From assembly GCF_010731895.1 (NCBI RefSeq), contig NZ_AP022596.1:1054001-1118000 (forward strand): a stretch of 64,000 nt of DNA, given 5' to 3'. Below, one piece after another: positions 45,184-53,711 of this stretch (positions are counted from its first letter, which is position 1; every line of letters begins with the position of its first letter). The notes beneath the pieces are model-generated. The model searched no databases and was not told the DNA's origin. It saw only the letters and a list, made by a program, of their open reading frames with translations. This DNA comes from Mycolicibacterium helvum (GTDB lineage: Bacteria; Actinomycetota; Actinomycetes; Mycobacteriales; Mycobacteriaceae). The position numbers and the translations under genes are program-made.

Positions 45184-45864
45184 GTGACGTCAAACCCTTT
45201 CGATGACTCCGACCATGTCGCGATGTATGCCGAGCGCGCCGCGCGAATGGTGCCCGCATACCGGGACATTCACCGTCTGGCATCGGTCCTGATCGGCGAA
45301 TATGCGCAGTCCGATGCCAGGATTCTGGTGCTCGGCGCAGGCGGAGGCCTGGAGACCAAGTCGTTCGCCGAAGCCCAGCTAGGTTGGACGTTCGACGCCG
45401 TGGATCCGTCGGCCGCCATGCTGGATCTCGCCACGCAGAACCTCGGAGCCCATGCGAGTCGGGTGCGCATGCACCACGGGTACATCGACGACGCGCCGCC
45501 CGGACCGTTCGCCGGCGCCACCAGTCTGCTGACGCTGCACTTCCTGACCTACGACCAACGGTGTCGCACCGCGGCACAGGTACGGCAACGACTCGCGCCT
45601 GGTGCACCGTTCGTCGTTGCGCACCTCAGCTTTCCGCAACGCGACGACGACGAGCGCGAGTTGTGGCTACGACGGCATGTTGCGAACCTCGTCGCGTCGG
45701 GTATCGACCCCGCCGTTGTCGACAAGGCCCGTGTCGCCATCGCGACGGAAGTTCCGGTCCTGTCACCAGAGCAAGACCGCGCTGTCCTGCTCGAAGCCGG
45801 CTTCACCGGCGTCACGGAGTTCTTCTCGGCGTTCACGTTCCGCGGGTGGGTCGGCTACGCCTGA
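45184..45864 (+). CDS. Class I SAM-dependent methyltransferase
   Basis: The 226-residue protein starts at GTG 45184. Motif I is ILVLGAGGGLETKSFAE (about 46-62), an acid follows in FDAVDPSAAML, then LLTLHFLTYDQRC and LAPGAPFVVAHLSFPQ. This resembles class I methyltransferases related to tRNA cmo5U-type CmoA enzymes of actinobacteria, sometimes found with LuxR/AraC regulators. Substrate is unknown. It follows the MalT-like regulator by 67 bases on the same strand and may be in its regulon. Confidence 0.82.
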   Translation: MTSNPFDDSDHVAMYAERAARMVPAYRDIHRLASVLIGEYAQSDARILVLGAGGGLETKSFAEAQLGWTFDAVDPSAAMLDLATQNLGAHASRVRMHHGYIDDAPPGPFAGATSLLTLHFLTYDQRCRTAAQVRQRLAPGAPFVVAHLSFPQRDDDERELWLRRHVANLVASGIDPAVVDKARVAIATEVPVLSPEQDRAVLLEAGFTGVTEFFSAFTFRGWVGYA

Positions 45865-45957
45865 ACAAGCAGGATGTTCGCAGGTTCAGCTGATCGCATG
45901 GTTGGTGACGACTGCCACGACTACGGTCGACTCACCAACACCGGTCAGGAGCCCGCC

Positions 45958-46020
45958 ATGCACAAAGCACCGATGACTCTCTACGCGGTACTGGCAATCG
46001 GGGTGACCACGCTGTGGTGA
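45958..46020 (+). CDS. Possible 20-residue hydrophobic micro-ORF
   Basis: ATG 45958 is preceded by AGGAG (45947-45951) at ideal spacing. The frame reads MHKAPMTLYAVLAIGVTTLW before a TGA, which is one short hydrophobic helix. The 368-base gap 45865-46232 holds nothing else I can support. It could be a leader peptide, a small membrane peptide, or the truncated start of a lost secreted-protein gene. Only the ribosome-binding site and composition support it. Confidence 0.3.
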   Translation: MHKAPMTLYAVLAIGVTTLW

Positions 46021-46232
46021 CGACAAGTTGATCTGCTGTACACCGTTCGGCCCGGGGCGGACCGGGGGTGACCACTTCTGGTTCGCCGCCGAGTCGGCTG
46101 AGGCCCGTCAGTCCTGGTCCGACTGGCCCCACTCCCGCGACGTCGCGCGCTCGGGTATTCGCGACACCGCCACGATTCAACGGTTGGGCGCCTACCAGCC
46201 GAGCTGACTACTGCAGCAGGAAGGAAGTCACC

Positions 46233-46613
46233 ATGCGCGACAACGACATTCGAGCCTCGCTAGAGGTCCACTGGGCCGCCTCCGATGCGAACGACTTCGA
46301 CACCGAACACCGCATTTACCGGGCTGACGCGGTGCTTGAGTATCCGCAATCGGGTGAGCGAATCCGCGGCCGCGACCACATCCAAGCCTCACGCGCCGCA
46401 CAGCCGAACGCTAAGCGGTTCACCGTGAAACGCATTCGCGGCGATGGCAACCTGTGGATCAGCGAACTCGTGCTGACCTACGACGGGCAGCCGTCCCATG
46501 TGGTGAGCATCATGGAGTTCGAGGACGGCGAGGTCGTGCACGAAACTCAGTACTTCGCCGACCCTTTTGTGCCCGGCCCATCACGGGCTCAGTGGGTCGA
46601 GCGGATGGACTGA
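46233..46613 (+). CDS. SnoaL-like/NTF2-fold protein
   Basis: The 126-residue protein starts at ATG 46233 after GGAAGGAAG. It has the cone-like NTF2 layout: helix IRASLEVHWAASDANDFDTEHRIYRADAVLEYPQSGERIRGRDHI (about 5-49) followed by a sheet with ISELVLTYDGQPSHVVSIMEFEDGEVVHETQYFADP (about 78-113). Members are ketosteroid isomerase-like enzymes or ligand-binding proteins. No catalytic assignment is possible. It is convergent with the dihydrofolate reductase-like gene, 4 bases away. Confidence 0.8.
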   Translation: MRDNDIRASLEVHWAASDANDFDTEHRIYRADAVLEYPQSGERIRGRDHIQASRAAQPNAKRFTVKRIRGDGNLWISELVLTYDGQPSHVVSIMEFEDGEVVHETQYFADPFVPGPSRAQWVERMD

Positions 46614-46617
46614 GCGC

Positions 46618-47181
46618 TTAGCGAGGCACGTATCGCAGCTGGGCGGTGCCGTTGTCGAAGATTCTGTGCTCGGTAAGCCTCAGGTCGAGGTGCACGTCGT
46701 CGGGCAGCGCGCGCAGGCCACCGCCCACCATCTTCGGAACCACGAAGAACTGGAACTCGTCGACCACGCCGGCACGGATCGCCGGCGCCGCGACTGTGGG
46801 CCCGAAGATCTCGACGACGCCCGCGGCGTCATCGACGATCCTGCGCAACTCGTCCAGGCTCAGGCCGGGCAGCAGACGAACCCCTTCCGACCCGATCTCG
46901 TCGCGCGTCAGCGTCGCCGACACCACGATCTTGTCGATGTCCCGCCAGCGTCGGGCGAACTCCTGTTCTGCCGCGGTCCAGATCTCGTCGTCTGGATCGG
47001 TCTCCCAGTACTGCATCAGCGCGAACGTCTTGCGCCCCAACACCTCGGTCGACACCGTGGCCATCCGGTCCACATGGGTAGCGAACACGTCCCCATGCGG
47101 TGCCGACCACTGGAAGTCTCCGCTCGCATCTGCCGCATAGCCATCCAGGGATATCGTCGCGGTGTAGTTCAGGGTTCCCAT
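46618..47181 (-). CDS. Dihydrofolate reductase/RibD C-terminal-family protein
   Basis: The 187-residue protein has TATISLDGYAADASGDFQW (about 7-25), LGRKTFALMQYW (about 48-59), a nucleotide-binding segment around VVSATLTRDEIG and EIFGPTVAAPAIRAGVVDEFQFFVVPKMVGGGLRAL (about 123-158). This is the YyaP/YwjB-type RibD_C family, NADPH-dependent reductases of unknown substrate. Length is normal. An in-frame ATG at 47181 is used. Confidence 0.82.
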   Translation of the reverse strand: MGTLNYTATISLDGYAADASGDFQWSAPHGDVFATHVDRMATVSTEVLGRKTFALMQYWETDPDDEIWTAAEQEFARRWRDIDKIVVSATLTRDEIGSEGVRLLPGLSLDELRRIVDDAAGVVEIFGPTVAAPAIRAGVVDEFQFFVVPKMVGGGLRALPDDVHLDLRLTEHRIFDNGTAQLRYVPR

Positions 47182-47339
47182 ACCAACCTCCTGGTGTTCA
47201 TGACTTCCTCGTCAAGAATGCGACTGCCACCTATACAGACCTGCGGGACTCAGCTGTTTCATCGTGACGGTGCGACTTAAACGTCGGAGGCGGCGGATCC
47301 GACCGGCCGCGGGGTCGACCCCGCTCGTAGGATCCAGAG

Positions 47340-47888
47340 ATGGCCGGCCGGAAGTCGACTCTCATCGTTCTGTCCGGACTCCCCGGCGTCGGGAAGACCA
47401 CTCTCGCTCGCAGCCTGAGCGCGGCGATCAATGGAGTCCATCTCCGGCTCGACACGATCGAGGCAGCGCTGACCACTTCAGGGATCATCGAGCGAGTCGG
47501 AGGTTGGGACGCTTTTCCCGATGTCGGCTATCGAGTGGCTTGGTCACTCGCTCGCGATCATCTCGGCACAGGACACGATGTCGTGGCCGACAGCGTGAAC
47601 CCACTCGCTATGACCAGACGCGCGTGGGCCGCTTGTGCGCAGGCCACCGGCTCGACGCTGATCGAGGTCGAGGTGTTCTGCAGTGACATCAACGTTCACA
47701 GGCGACGAGTCGAAGCGCGGGTTTCCGACCTCGACGGCCTGGCGGTTCCAACGTGGCGTCAGGTGGAAGAGCGGCTTTACGAGCCGTGGAGCGAGCCGAT
47801 CTTGCGCGTTGACACGGTCGAGGGAATAGGCGAGGCAATCTCAACCATCGCCGCAAGGCTCGCCGCGTCCGAGCAATCGGCACGTTGA
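47340..47888 (+). CDS. P-loop kinase-like AAA protein (zeta-toxin/gluconate-kinase-like)
   Basis: The 182-residue protein has Walker A LSGLPGVGKTTLARSL (about 11-26) and RLDTIEAAL (about 36-44), a lid region near RRRVEARVSDLDG (about 121-133) and a C-terminal LRVDTVEGIGEAI. Such single-domain kinases phosphorylate small metabolites, nucleosides or antibiotics such as chloramphenicol. No antitoxin gene is adjacent, so a toxin role is unlikely. Start is ATG 47340. Confidence 0.75.
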   Translation: MAGRKSTLIVLSGLPGVGKTTLARSLSAAINGVHLRLDTIEAALTTSGIIERVGGWDAFPDVGYRVAWSLARDHLGTGHDVVADSVNPLAMTRRAWAACAQATGSTLIEVEVFCSDINVHRRRVEARVSDLDGLAVPTWRQVEERLYEPWSEPILRVDTVEGIGEAISTIAARLAASEQSAR

Positions 47889-47943
47889 AGCAGCATTCAA
47901 CTAAACGTTAACCGGGCGCTTTCCACTGCCTCCGCGCAACTCG

Positions 47944-48008
47944 CGAGTGTGGGCCGTGTGTACCGAAACCGCCCCCCACGCCAATCGCGCACATATCCCC
48001 CACACTCG
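47944..48008. repeat. Inverted repeat CGAGTGTGGG ... CCCACACTCG
   Basis: Perfect 10-base arms at 47944-47953 and 47999-48008 enclose 45 bases. They lie in the 173-base gap between the convergent kinase and PhnA genes. The position suggests a structured 3' region shared by both transcripts or a dispersed intergenic repeat. No T tract is present. Confidence 0.45.
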
Positions 48009-48061
48009 GCGCATGGCAAACCGCTCCAGAGTGACGGTACCCGTCGGACAGTGCACCGCGT

Positions 48062-48427
48062 TCAGACGACCTTCTTGACCACGCTCGACTTGAGCTGCAT
48101 GCGACCCAAACCGGGGACGTTTGCGTCGATATCGTGATCGCCGACGCCATCGGAGATGAGCCGGATTCCACGGACTTTCGTGCCAGCTTTGATGACCCCG
48201 CCACCGCCGCCCTTGACCTTCACGGTCGTCGCGACGATCACAGTGTCTCCGTCGGCGAGGACGTTGCCGACCGAGTCCTTGACCGCGGCCCCGGCGTGCA
48301 CCGAATCGACATCGGACACCTCATCCGCCGACCATTCGTGACCGCACATCGGGCACACCAGGAGCGCCCCCTGCTCGTAGGTGAACGCCTCACCGCAGGC
48401 CGGGCACGGCGGCAACTGATCTGACAT
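48062..48427 (-). CDS. PhnA/YjdM-family zinc-ribbon protein
   Basis: The 121-residue protein has an N-terminal zinc ribbon (CPACGEAFTYEQGALLVCPMCGHEW, Cys at about 8, 11, 26 and 29) and a C-terminal SH3-like barrel with VKDSVGNVLADGDTVIVATTVKVKGGGGGVIKAGTKVRGIRL. This is the full PhnA/YjdM layout. Despite the name, the family is not part of the C-P lyase itself; a link to phosphonoacetate hydrolysis was not confirmed for the E. coli member, and the role is unknown. Confidence 0.9.
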   Translation of the reverse strand: MSDQLPPCPACGEAFTYEQGALLVCPMCGHEWSADEVSDVDSVHAGAAVKDSVGNVLADGDTVIVATTVKVKGGGGGVIKAGTKVRGIRLISDGVGDHDIDANVPGLGRMQLKSSVVKKVV

Positions 48428-48556
48428 GTGGCGGATTCCTTGCTTGGGGGTGTGTCGCGGTCAGCGTTGACCACGTTAGAAACTAGCAGGTCACGACCAT
48501 GAGGTACTTGACCAACGATTTCACCCATCGCGATATGAGACATCACGGCCGGCTGA

Positions 48557-48578
48557 ACGTTGAACCGGAACTCGACCA
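48557..48578. repeat. Displaced copy of the ychF 3' end (copy A)
   Basis: Twenty-two bases here are identical to 49763-49784, which encode the last residues (VEFRFN) of YchF. The shared core is TTGAACCGGAACTCGAC (48560-48576). Both copies have the same orientation and lie 1206 bases apart, enclosing a VOC gene and an acetyltransferase gene. The gap 48428-48739 contains this repeat and the hairpin element at 48642, and no supported gene. Confidence 0.75.
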
Positions 48579-48641
48579 GTTTGCGGCGCCGATAAACGTC
48601 CCAACAATGCGCGAGTGGTTGACAAGTACGGCCGTGGCGAA

Positions 48642-48704
48642 CGTTGAGTGAGAACTCCCGCAGAAGAAGTGCGAGTGCGCCCCTGCGAGATTTCTCACTC
48701 AATG
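48642..48704. repeat. Large hairpin element with 22-nt arms
   Basis: The arms at 48642-48663 and 48683-48704 pair at 19 of 22 positions around a 19-base loop. The arms share TTGAGTGAGAA near their ends. It lies 36 bases upstream of the VOC gene start. Such a stem would be very stable in RNA and may act as a processing or termination signal, or represent a dispersed intergenic palindrome. Confidence 0.6.
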
Positions 48705-48739
48705 CAATATTGAAGTGTCGTGGAACCTCGAGGGGACAG

Positions 48740-49126
48740 ATGATGGCAAACCGCTGGTCCGGAGTGACCATCGATTGCGTTGATCCCATTCGGATGTCGG
48801 CCTTTTGGGCCGCCCTGCTCGATATTCCAGCGTCGAGCGAGCACGGGGATGATCCGAACTGGGCGACTGTGGGCTCGCGCTCAGGGCCGTTTCCGCGACT
48901 CACCTTCCAGCGCGTACCCGAACCGAAAGCCGGAAAGGTACGCATCCACCTGGATGTGGAGGTCGATGAGATCGGCGCCGGCCGTCGGCAGATCGAGGAA
49001 CTCGGCGGGCGCTTTACCGGCGTTCGGCATGACGACGACGAGGGGGTCGTACTGAACATGCTGGATCCCGAAGGACACGAGTTCTGCCTGGTCCAGTACT
49101 TCGACAGGCCCGCTGCTGAACATTGA
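48740..49126 (+). CDS. VOC/glyoxalase-family protein within repeat-bounded unit
   Basis: The 128-residue protein starts at ATG 48740 after GAGGGGA. It has TIDCVDPIRMSAFWAALLDIP (about 10-30), RIHLDVEVDEIGAGRRQIEELGG (about 68-90) and LDPEGHEFCLVQ (about 108-119). This is the actinobacterial DUF-type VOC subfamily, often annotated as glyoxalase-like but without proven activity. Its stop lies inside copy B of the ychF-tail repeat, so the gene is delimited by repeat copies A and B. Confidence 0.85.
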   Translation: MMANRWSGVTIDCVDPIRMSAFWAALLDIPASSEHGDDPNWATVGSRSGPFPRLTFQRVPEPKAGKVRIHLDVEVDEIGAGRRQIEELGGRFTGVRHDDDEGVVLNMLDPEGHEFCLVQYFDRPAAEH

Positions 49127-49139
49127 ACCGGAACTCGAC
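49123..49139. repeat. ychF-tail repeat, copy B
   Basis: TTGAACCGGAACTCGAC is repeated here in the same orientation as copies A (48560-48576) and C (49766-49782). It also shares GCTGAAC just upstream with copy A. It contains the stop codon of the VOC gene (49124-49126). Confidence 0.7.
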
Positions 49140-49167
49140 GACATCGCGATTCACTGACACCGCTCCA

Positions 49168-49743
49168 TCATTCAGACGCAGGGCGGAACATCGAGTAGAC
49201 CACCGGCCCTTGCTCGATGGCCGTTGTTACCGTCACAGTGAATCCTGCGCGCTCATAGAGCCGAACGTTGCGTTCGTCTGATGTTTCCAAGGCGACACTG
49301 CTGGCACCGAGTCCGTCAATCACGGCCAGGCCAGTCTGGACCAGCGCACTCCCGAGACCTTCGCCCTGACTCCGTGGGTGTACACCGAGCGTGGCCAGAC
49401 TCCAGGCGCTCTCCGGCGGAGTCGGAGTCTCTACCTGCGCAACGGCTGCAAGGCGCTGGCCATGCAACCTTGCCACCTGCTCCTGAAAGTCGGCGGTCGG
49501 GGGCGATGCAGCCGGAGGCAACAGCGCGATGACACCATGCATGTTGTCGCTGACGAGGACGACGCCCTGGTCCAGCGCGTAGCCCAGGTACAGCCGTTGA
49601 AGGCGTTCCAACCGATCCGCGTAACCATCCTCCGGAATAGACCATCGCGTCCAGGCATAGGCATCGAAGGCCGCGGCGAGTGTGCGGGCGGCGTCATCCA
49701 AATCCGCGGCTACAGCAGGTCTGATGTCGAATGCCATACTCAC
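49168..49743 (-). CDS. GNAT-family N-acetyltransferase
   Basis: The 191-residue protein begins FDIRPAVAADLDDAARTLAAAF and has the acetyl-CoA motif A LATLGVHPRSQGEGLGSALVQTGL (about 115-138; Q/R-x-x-G-x-G/A), followed by SVALETSDERNVRLYERAGFTVT (about 148-170). It transfers acetyl from acetyl-CoA to an amine of unknown identity. GTG 49743 or ATG 49737 could start it. The gene lies between repeat copies B and C and is followed closely by ychF upstream on the same strand. Confidence 0.87.
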   Translation of the reverse strand: MSMAFDIRPAVAADLDDAARTLAAAFDAYAWTRWSIPEDGYADRLERLQRLYLGYALDQGVVLVSDNMHGVIALLPPAASPPTADFQEQVARLHGQRLAAVAQVETPTPPESAWSLATLGVHPRSQGEGLGSALVQTGLAVIDGLGASSVALETSDERNVRLYERAGFTVTVTTAIEQGPVVYSMFRPASE

Positions 49744-49758
49744 GCCTTCTGCTGCTGT

Positions 49759-50838
49759 CTAGACGTTGAACCGGAACTCGACCACGTCACCATCGGCCAT
49801 GACGTAGTCCTTGCCCTCCATCCGGACCTTGCCCGCAGCTTTGGCCGCGGCCATCGTTCCGGCCTCCACCAAATCGTCGAAGGACACCACTTCGGCCTTG
49901 ATGAAGCCCTTTTCGAAGTCGGTGTGGATCACGCCGGCCGCCTTGGGCGCGGTATCGCCCTGATGAATCGTCCACGCGCGGGCCTCTTTCGGCCCTGCAG
50001 TCAGGTAGGTCTGCAACTTCAACGTGTGAAAACCGGCCCGCGCCAACGCATCCAGCCCGCGTTCGGTCTGCCCGATCGACTCCAGCAGCTCGGCCGCGGA
50101 CTCGTCGTCGAGCTCTTGAAGCTCCTCCTCGATCTTGGCGTCGAGGAACACCGCATCGGCCGGCGCAACCATCTCGCGCAATGACGCGATCCGTTCTGGG
50201 TCGGTGAGCACCGACTCATCACAGTTGAACACGTAGAGAAACGGCTTGGTGGTCAACAGGTTCAGCTCGCGCAGCAGCTCCGAATCCACCTTCTTGCCCG
50301 CGGCGAACATCGTTGTGCCGTCGTTCAGCACCTGCTGGGCAGCCACCGCCGCCTCGTGCACCGGCTTGCGGTCCTTGTTGTTGCGGGCTTCCTTCTCCAG
50401 CCGGGGCACCGCCTTCTCCAGCGTCTGCAGGTCGGCCAGGATCAGCTCGGTGTCGATCACCTCGATATCGGACTTCGGGTCCACCTTGCCGTCGACGTGG
50501 ACGACGTCGTCGTCGGCGAACACCCGGACCACCTGACAGATCGCGTCACACTCACGGATGTTCGCCAGGAACTTGTTGCCCAGACCGGCCCCCTCGGAGG
50601 CACCCTTCACGATTCCGGCGATGTCGACGAAGGTGACCGGCGCGGGCAGGATCCGTTCGGAACCGAAGATCTCGGCCAGCTTGGTCAGCCGCGGATCCGG
50701 CAGCGGAACGACACCCTCGTTCGGCTCGATGGTGGCGAATGGATAGTTGGCTGCCAGCACGTTATTGCGGGTCAGCGCATTGAATAGGGTGGATTTCCCC
50801 ACGTTGGGCAGACCGACGATTCCGAGGCTGAGGCTCAC
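49759..50838 (-). CDS. ychF: Redox/ribosome-associated ATPase YchF (OBG family)
   Basis: The 359-residue P-loop protein begins [22 protein letters not shown] (G1 loop GLPNVGKST), with [20 protein letters not shown] (G3 region), a coiled arm (about 130-200), FNCDES in place of NKxD (ATP rather than GTP specificity) and a C-terminal TGS domain ending VEFRFNV. YchF binds ribosomes and influences stress and translation fidelity. GTG 50838 gives the conserved start. Its last codons are the source of the repeats at 48557 and 49123. It matches Rv1112. Confidence 0.94.
   Translation of the reverse strand: MSLSLGIVGLPNVGKSTLFNALTRNNVLAANYPFATIEPNEGVVPLPDPRLTKLAEIFGSERILPAPVTFVDIAGIVKGASEGAGLGNKFLANIRECDAICQVVRVFADDDVVHVDGKVDPKSDIEVIDTELILADLQTLEKAVPRLEKEARNNKDRKPVHEAAVAAQQVLNDGTTMFAAGKKVDSELLRELNLLTTKPFLYVFNCDESVLTDPERIASLREMVAPADAVFLDAKIEEELQELDDESAAELLESIGQTERGLDALARAGFHTLKLQTYLTAGPKEARAWTIHQGDTAPKAAGVIHTDFEKGFIKAEVVSFDDLVEAGTMAAAKAAGKVRMEGKDYVMADGDVVEFRFNV
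49763..49784. repeat. ychF 3' end, presumed parent copy (copy C) of the repeat
   Basis: This is the 3' coding end of ychF, immediately before its stop (49759-49761). The 22 bases are identical to 48557-48578. Because YchF is conserved and intact, this is presumably the original copy. Confidence 0.75.
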
Positions 50839-50931
50839 AGGGAACACAGTCTAGGAGAAAGCTCGCGCAGACCTGTCGGCTCGCGGCCCCGCCGACGGTC
50901 GACATTCGGTCGGAAACGGTACGGTCTACGT

Positions 50932-52086
50932 GTGTCAGCACAGCGAGCCAGGTCGTCGGTGGCGGCTACGAATCGCTCGGCGCATCCGAATCTCCCCGGC
51001 GTGCCCTGGTGGGGTGCCGTCCTGATTGCTGTGATCGCCACCACAATTGGGTTCGCATTCGACGCCGGCTCGAGCAATAAGGATCTCGGCAGCGTCTTCG
51101 CCGTCCTGTACGCCGTCGGGTGTGTCACTGCGGTACTGGCGGTCCGGCAGTCCAGCATCTTCACCGCCGTCATCCAGCCCCCGTTGATTCTGTTTGTCGC
51201 CGTGCCCAGTGCGTACTTCCTGTTCCATGGCGCCGCGTTCACCGGCATCAAGGACACCCTGATCAACTTCGGCTACCCCCTGATCGAGCGTTTCCCGCTG
51301 ATGCTGTTCACGTCGGCGGGCGTGCTGTTGATCGGATTGGTGCGCTGGTATTTCGCGATGTCGAACCGATCGACAGCGCCGGCCGACCCCGCCGATACCG
51401 ATGTCGAGTCCGATGCCGACGCAGCCCCCGGTCTGTTCGCCGGTTTGGCGGCCAAGTTCACCTCGGTCTTGGGCCGCGGCGACGTCGACGACGAAGACGT
51501 CGAGGAGGCACCCAAACACGGCATCGAACGTCCTGCCACCGCACGAAGGCAACCGCGGTCGAGCCGACCCGCCAAGCGTCCCGCCCCCACTCGCTCCCGG
51601 CACGCCCGTCCTCCACTGGAGGACATCACCGAGGTGCCGGAGCGTCCCCGCCGTTCGTCGACACGGCGTCGTCCAAGCCTGGACGACGATCCCGCCGCCC
51701 CCGACTTCGCCGAAGCCCCACGCCGCCGGCGTCAGCCGCGCGACGAAGGTGGCCGCACGCCACCACCGTCCCGGCGTGAGCCTCGGGAACCTCGTGAGAC
51801 GCGCGAACCGCGGGTGCCTCGCGAACGCCGCGATCCGTACGGCGCGCCGCCACAGCGCAGCAGCCGGTTCGAGCCGTACGAGGCCTACCCGTCCTACGAG
51901 CCGTATCCGCCCTATGAGCCACCGCCCCGGCAACGGCCGCCGGGCAGGGCCAACGCCGACAGCGGCAGTCATCACCCGGTATCGCGCGTGCGGTATCGCG
52001 GCGAGGGCGAGGACGCTCCGCGTCCGCAGCCCCGGCCGCGTCGATCAAGTGAATGGGACGCTGAGTCCTGGCGCTCCGACCGCTGA
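50932..52086 (+). CDS. DUF6542 membrane protein with disordered Arg/Pro-rich tail (Rv1111c-like)
   Basis: The 384-residue protein starts at GTG 50932. It has four hydrophobic segments between residues 24 and 145 (PWWGAVLIAVIATTIGFAF, FAVLYAVGCVTAVLAV, PLILFVAVPSAYFLF, FPLMLFTSAGVLLIGLV). A long cytoplasmic tail (about 150-384) is rich in Arg, Pro, Asp and Tyr with SYEPYPPYEP-like repeats and looks disordered. The gene lies between ychF and ispH as Rv1111c does. The function is unknown; the tail may bind proteins or nucleic acid. Confidence 0.8.
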   Translation: MSAQRARSSVAATNRSAHPNLPGVPWWGAVLIAVIATTIGFAFDAGSSNKDLGSVFAVLYAVGCVTAVLAVRQSSIFTAVIQPPLILFVAVPSAYFLFHGAAFTGIKDTLINFGYPLIERFPLMLFTSAGVLLIGLVRWYFAMSNRSTAPADPADTDVESDADAAPGLFAGLAAKFTSVLGRGDVDDEDVEEAPKHGIERPATARRQPRSSRPAKRPAPTRSRHARPPLEDITEVPERPRRSSTRRRPSLDDDPAAPDFAEAPRRRRQPRDEGGRTPPPSRREPREPRETREPRVPRERRDPYGAPPQRSSRFEPYEAYPSYEPYPPYEPPPRQRPPGRANADSGSHHPVSRVRYRGEGEDAPRPQPRPRRSSEWDAESWRSDR

Positions 52087-52094
52087 CTGCACGC

Positions 52095-53096
52095 TTAGCT
52101 GCGGGCGGGACGGATCTCCCGTGGAAGCGCGAACACCAGCGTCTCGTTAGCCGTGGTCACCGGCTGCACGGTGCCGTAGCCGTACTCGGCCAACCGGTCC
52201 AGCACCCCGCGGACCAGGATCTCGGGCACTGACGCCCCTGAAGTGACGCCAACTGTCGTGACCCCGGACAGCCAGGCGGAGTCGATGTCCTCGGCGTAAT
52301 CGACCAGCTTGGCCGCGTTCGAACCGGCACCCAGAGCGACCTCGACCAGACGCACCGAGTTCGACGAGTTGCGTGAGCCGACCACGATCACCAGATCGCA
52401 CTCCGGCGCCATCGCCTTCACCGCGCCCTGGCGGTTCTGGGTGGCGTAGCAGATGTCGTCGCTGGGCGGGTCCTGCAGCGTCGGGAACTTCTCCCGCAGC
52501 CGGCGCACCGTCTCCATGGTCTCGTCGACGCTCAGTGTGGTCTGGGACAGCCAGATGACCTTGTTCGGATCGCGGACGGTGACCTTGTCGACGGCGTCCG
52601 GGTTGTCGACGACCTGCACATGGTCGGGCGCCTCACCGGCGGTCCCGACCACCTCCTCGTGGCCTTCGTGGCCGACCAGCAGGATGTCGTAGTCGTCGCG
52701 GGCGAACCGCTTGGCCTCGTTGTGCACCTTGGTGACCAGCGGGCAGGTGGCGTCGATGGTCTTCAGATTGCGGGCGGCGGCCTCTTCGTGGACCGTCGGC
52801 GCGACGCCGTGGGCGGAGAACACGACGATGGCGCCCTCGGGCACCTCGTCGGTCTGCTCGACGAACACCGCGCCCGCCTTGGCCAGGGTGTCCACCACGT
52901 AGCGGTTGTGCACGATCTCGTGCCGCACGTAGACCGGGGCGCCATGCTTCTCCAGCGCGCGCTCGACGGTCTCGACGGCCCGGTCTACCCCGGCGCAGTA
53001 GCCACGAGGTTCGGCTAGCAGCACTCGCTTGCCTGCCGCGCCCGCGGTAACCGAGCTGGCGGCACCGGGAATCCCCATGTTGACGGTAGGCGGCAT
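52095..53096 (-). CDS. ispH: 4-hydroxy-3-methylbut-2-enyl diphosphate reductase
   Basis: The 333-residue iron-sulfur enzyme performs the last step of the MEP pathway, making IPP and DMAPP from HMBPP. The cluster Cys residues are C34 ([11 protein letters not shown]), the Cys in [11 protein letters not shown] (about 116) and [12 protein letters not shown] (about 218). The catalytic Glu and substrate residues are seen in [10 protein letters not shown] and [11 protein letters not shown] 53096 is chosen. It corresponds to lytB2 (Rv1110) by position. The gene is divergent from the Rv1109c-like gene. Confidence 0.96.
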   Translation of the reverse strand: MPPTVNMGIPGAASSVTAGAAGKRVLLAEPRGYCAGVDRAVETVERALEKHGAPVYVRHEIVHNRYVVDTLAKAGAVFVEQTDEVPEGAIVVFSAHGVAPTVHEEAAARNLKTIDATCPLVTKVHNEAKRFARDDYDILLVGHEGHEEVVGTAGEAPDHVQVVDNPDAVDKVTVRDPNKVIWLSQTTLSVDETMETVRRLREKFPTLQDPPSDDICYATQNRQGAVKAMAPECDLVIVVGSRNSSNSVRLVEVALGAGSNAAKLVDYAEDIDSAWLSGVTTVGVTSGASVPEILVRGVLDRLAEYGYGTVQPVTTANETLVFALPREIRPARS

Positions 53097-53150
53097 GGTT
53101 TCCAGGGTACGTTCCCGCAACGTAGCGGGGCCAGCCGTAGGCTGTCTGCC

Positions 53151-53711
53151 ATGGCAACAGCACCATATGGGGTTCGTCTGCTGGTCGGCGCCGCCGTGAC
53201 CGCCATCGAGGAAACCCGCAAGCTGCCCCAAACCATCCTGATGTACCCGATGACGGTGGCGAGCAACATCGCGCACATCGTGATGAAGGTGCAGCAAGAC
53301 CTGGCCGACCTGGTGATCAAGGGCGACTCCGCGTTGGAGAACATCTTCCCGCCCAAGGACGAACAGCCCGAGTGGGCGACGTTCGACGAGGACGTCGCCG
53401 ACGACGACGGACCCCTGCTCGACGGCGAGCGCCTCACCGAGGGCCGGTTCGCCCTGTACACGGTGACCGACGGGGTAGAGACCAAGTCCCAGGGGACCCC
53501 GCCGTCAGTGGCGACGCAGACCGCCAGCGCGCCGGAGATCGCCGAAGAACTCGACTACGAGTCGCTGACCCTGGCTCAGCTGCGCGCCCGCCTGCAGTCG
53601 CTGAGCGTCGCCGATCTCGAGGCGCTGCTGGCCTACGAGGAAGCCTCCAAGGCCCGCGCACCATTCCAGACTCTGCTGGCCAACAGGATCACCCGCGCGT
53701 CCGCCAAGTGA
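53151..53711 (+). CDS. Rv1109c-like protein (possible lipid-droplet-associated protein)
   Basis: The 186-residue protein has an amphipathic N-terminal region ([53 protein letters not shown], about 4-57), an acidic middle and a C-terminal helical [45 protein letters not shown] (about 143-187) typical of this family. I recall relatives annotated as lipid-droplet-associated proteins, which fits the amphipathic start, but this is not proven here. The stop overlaps xseA by 4 bases. Confidence 0.72.
   Translation: MATAPYGVRLLVGAAVTAIEETRKLPQTILMYPMTVASNIAHIVMKVQQDLADLVIKGDSALENIFPPKDEQPEWATFDEDVADDDGPLLDGERLTEGRFALYTVTDGVETKSQGTPPSVATQTASAPEIAEELDYESLTLAQLRARLQSLSVADLEALLAYEEASKARAPFQTLLANRITRASAK

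Noticed and set aside
47340..47888. Zeta-toxin of a toxin-antitoxin module
   Set aside because: No antitoxin gene is adjacent, and the P-loop, short lid and C-terminus fit metabolite kinases equally well.
48428..49059. Minus-strand extension of the PhnA gene through the VOC gene
   Set aside because: The zinc ribbon starts at the ATG at 48427; the frame beyond has no family similarity and crosses the repeat elements.
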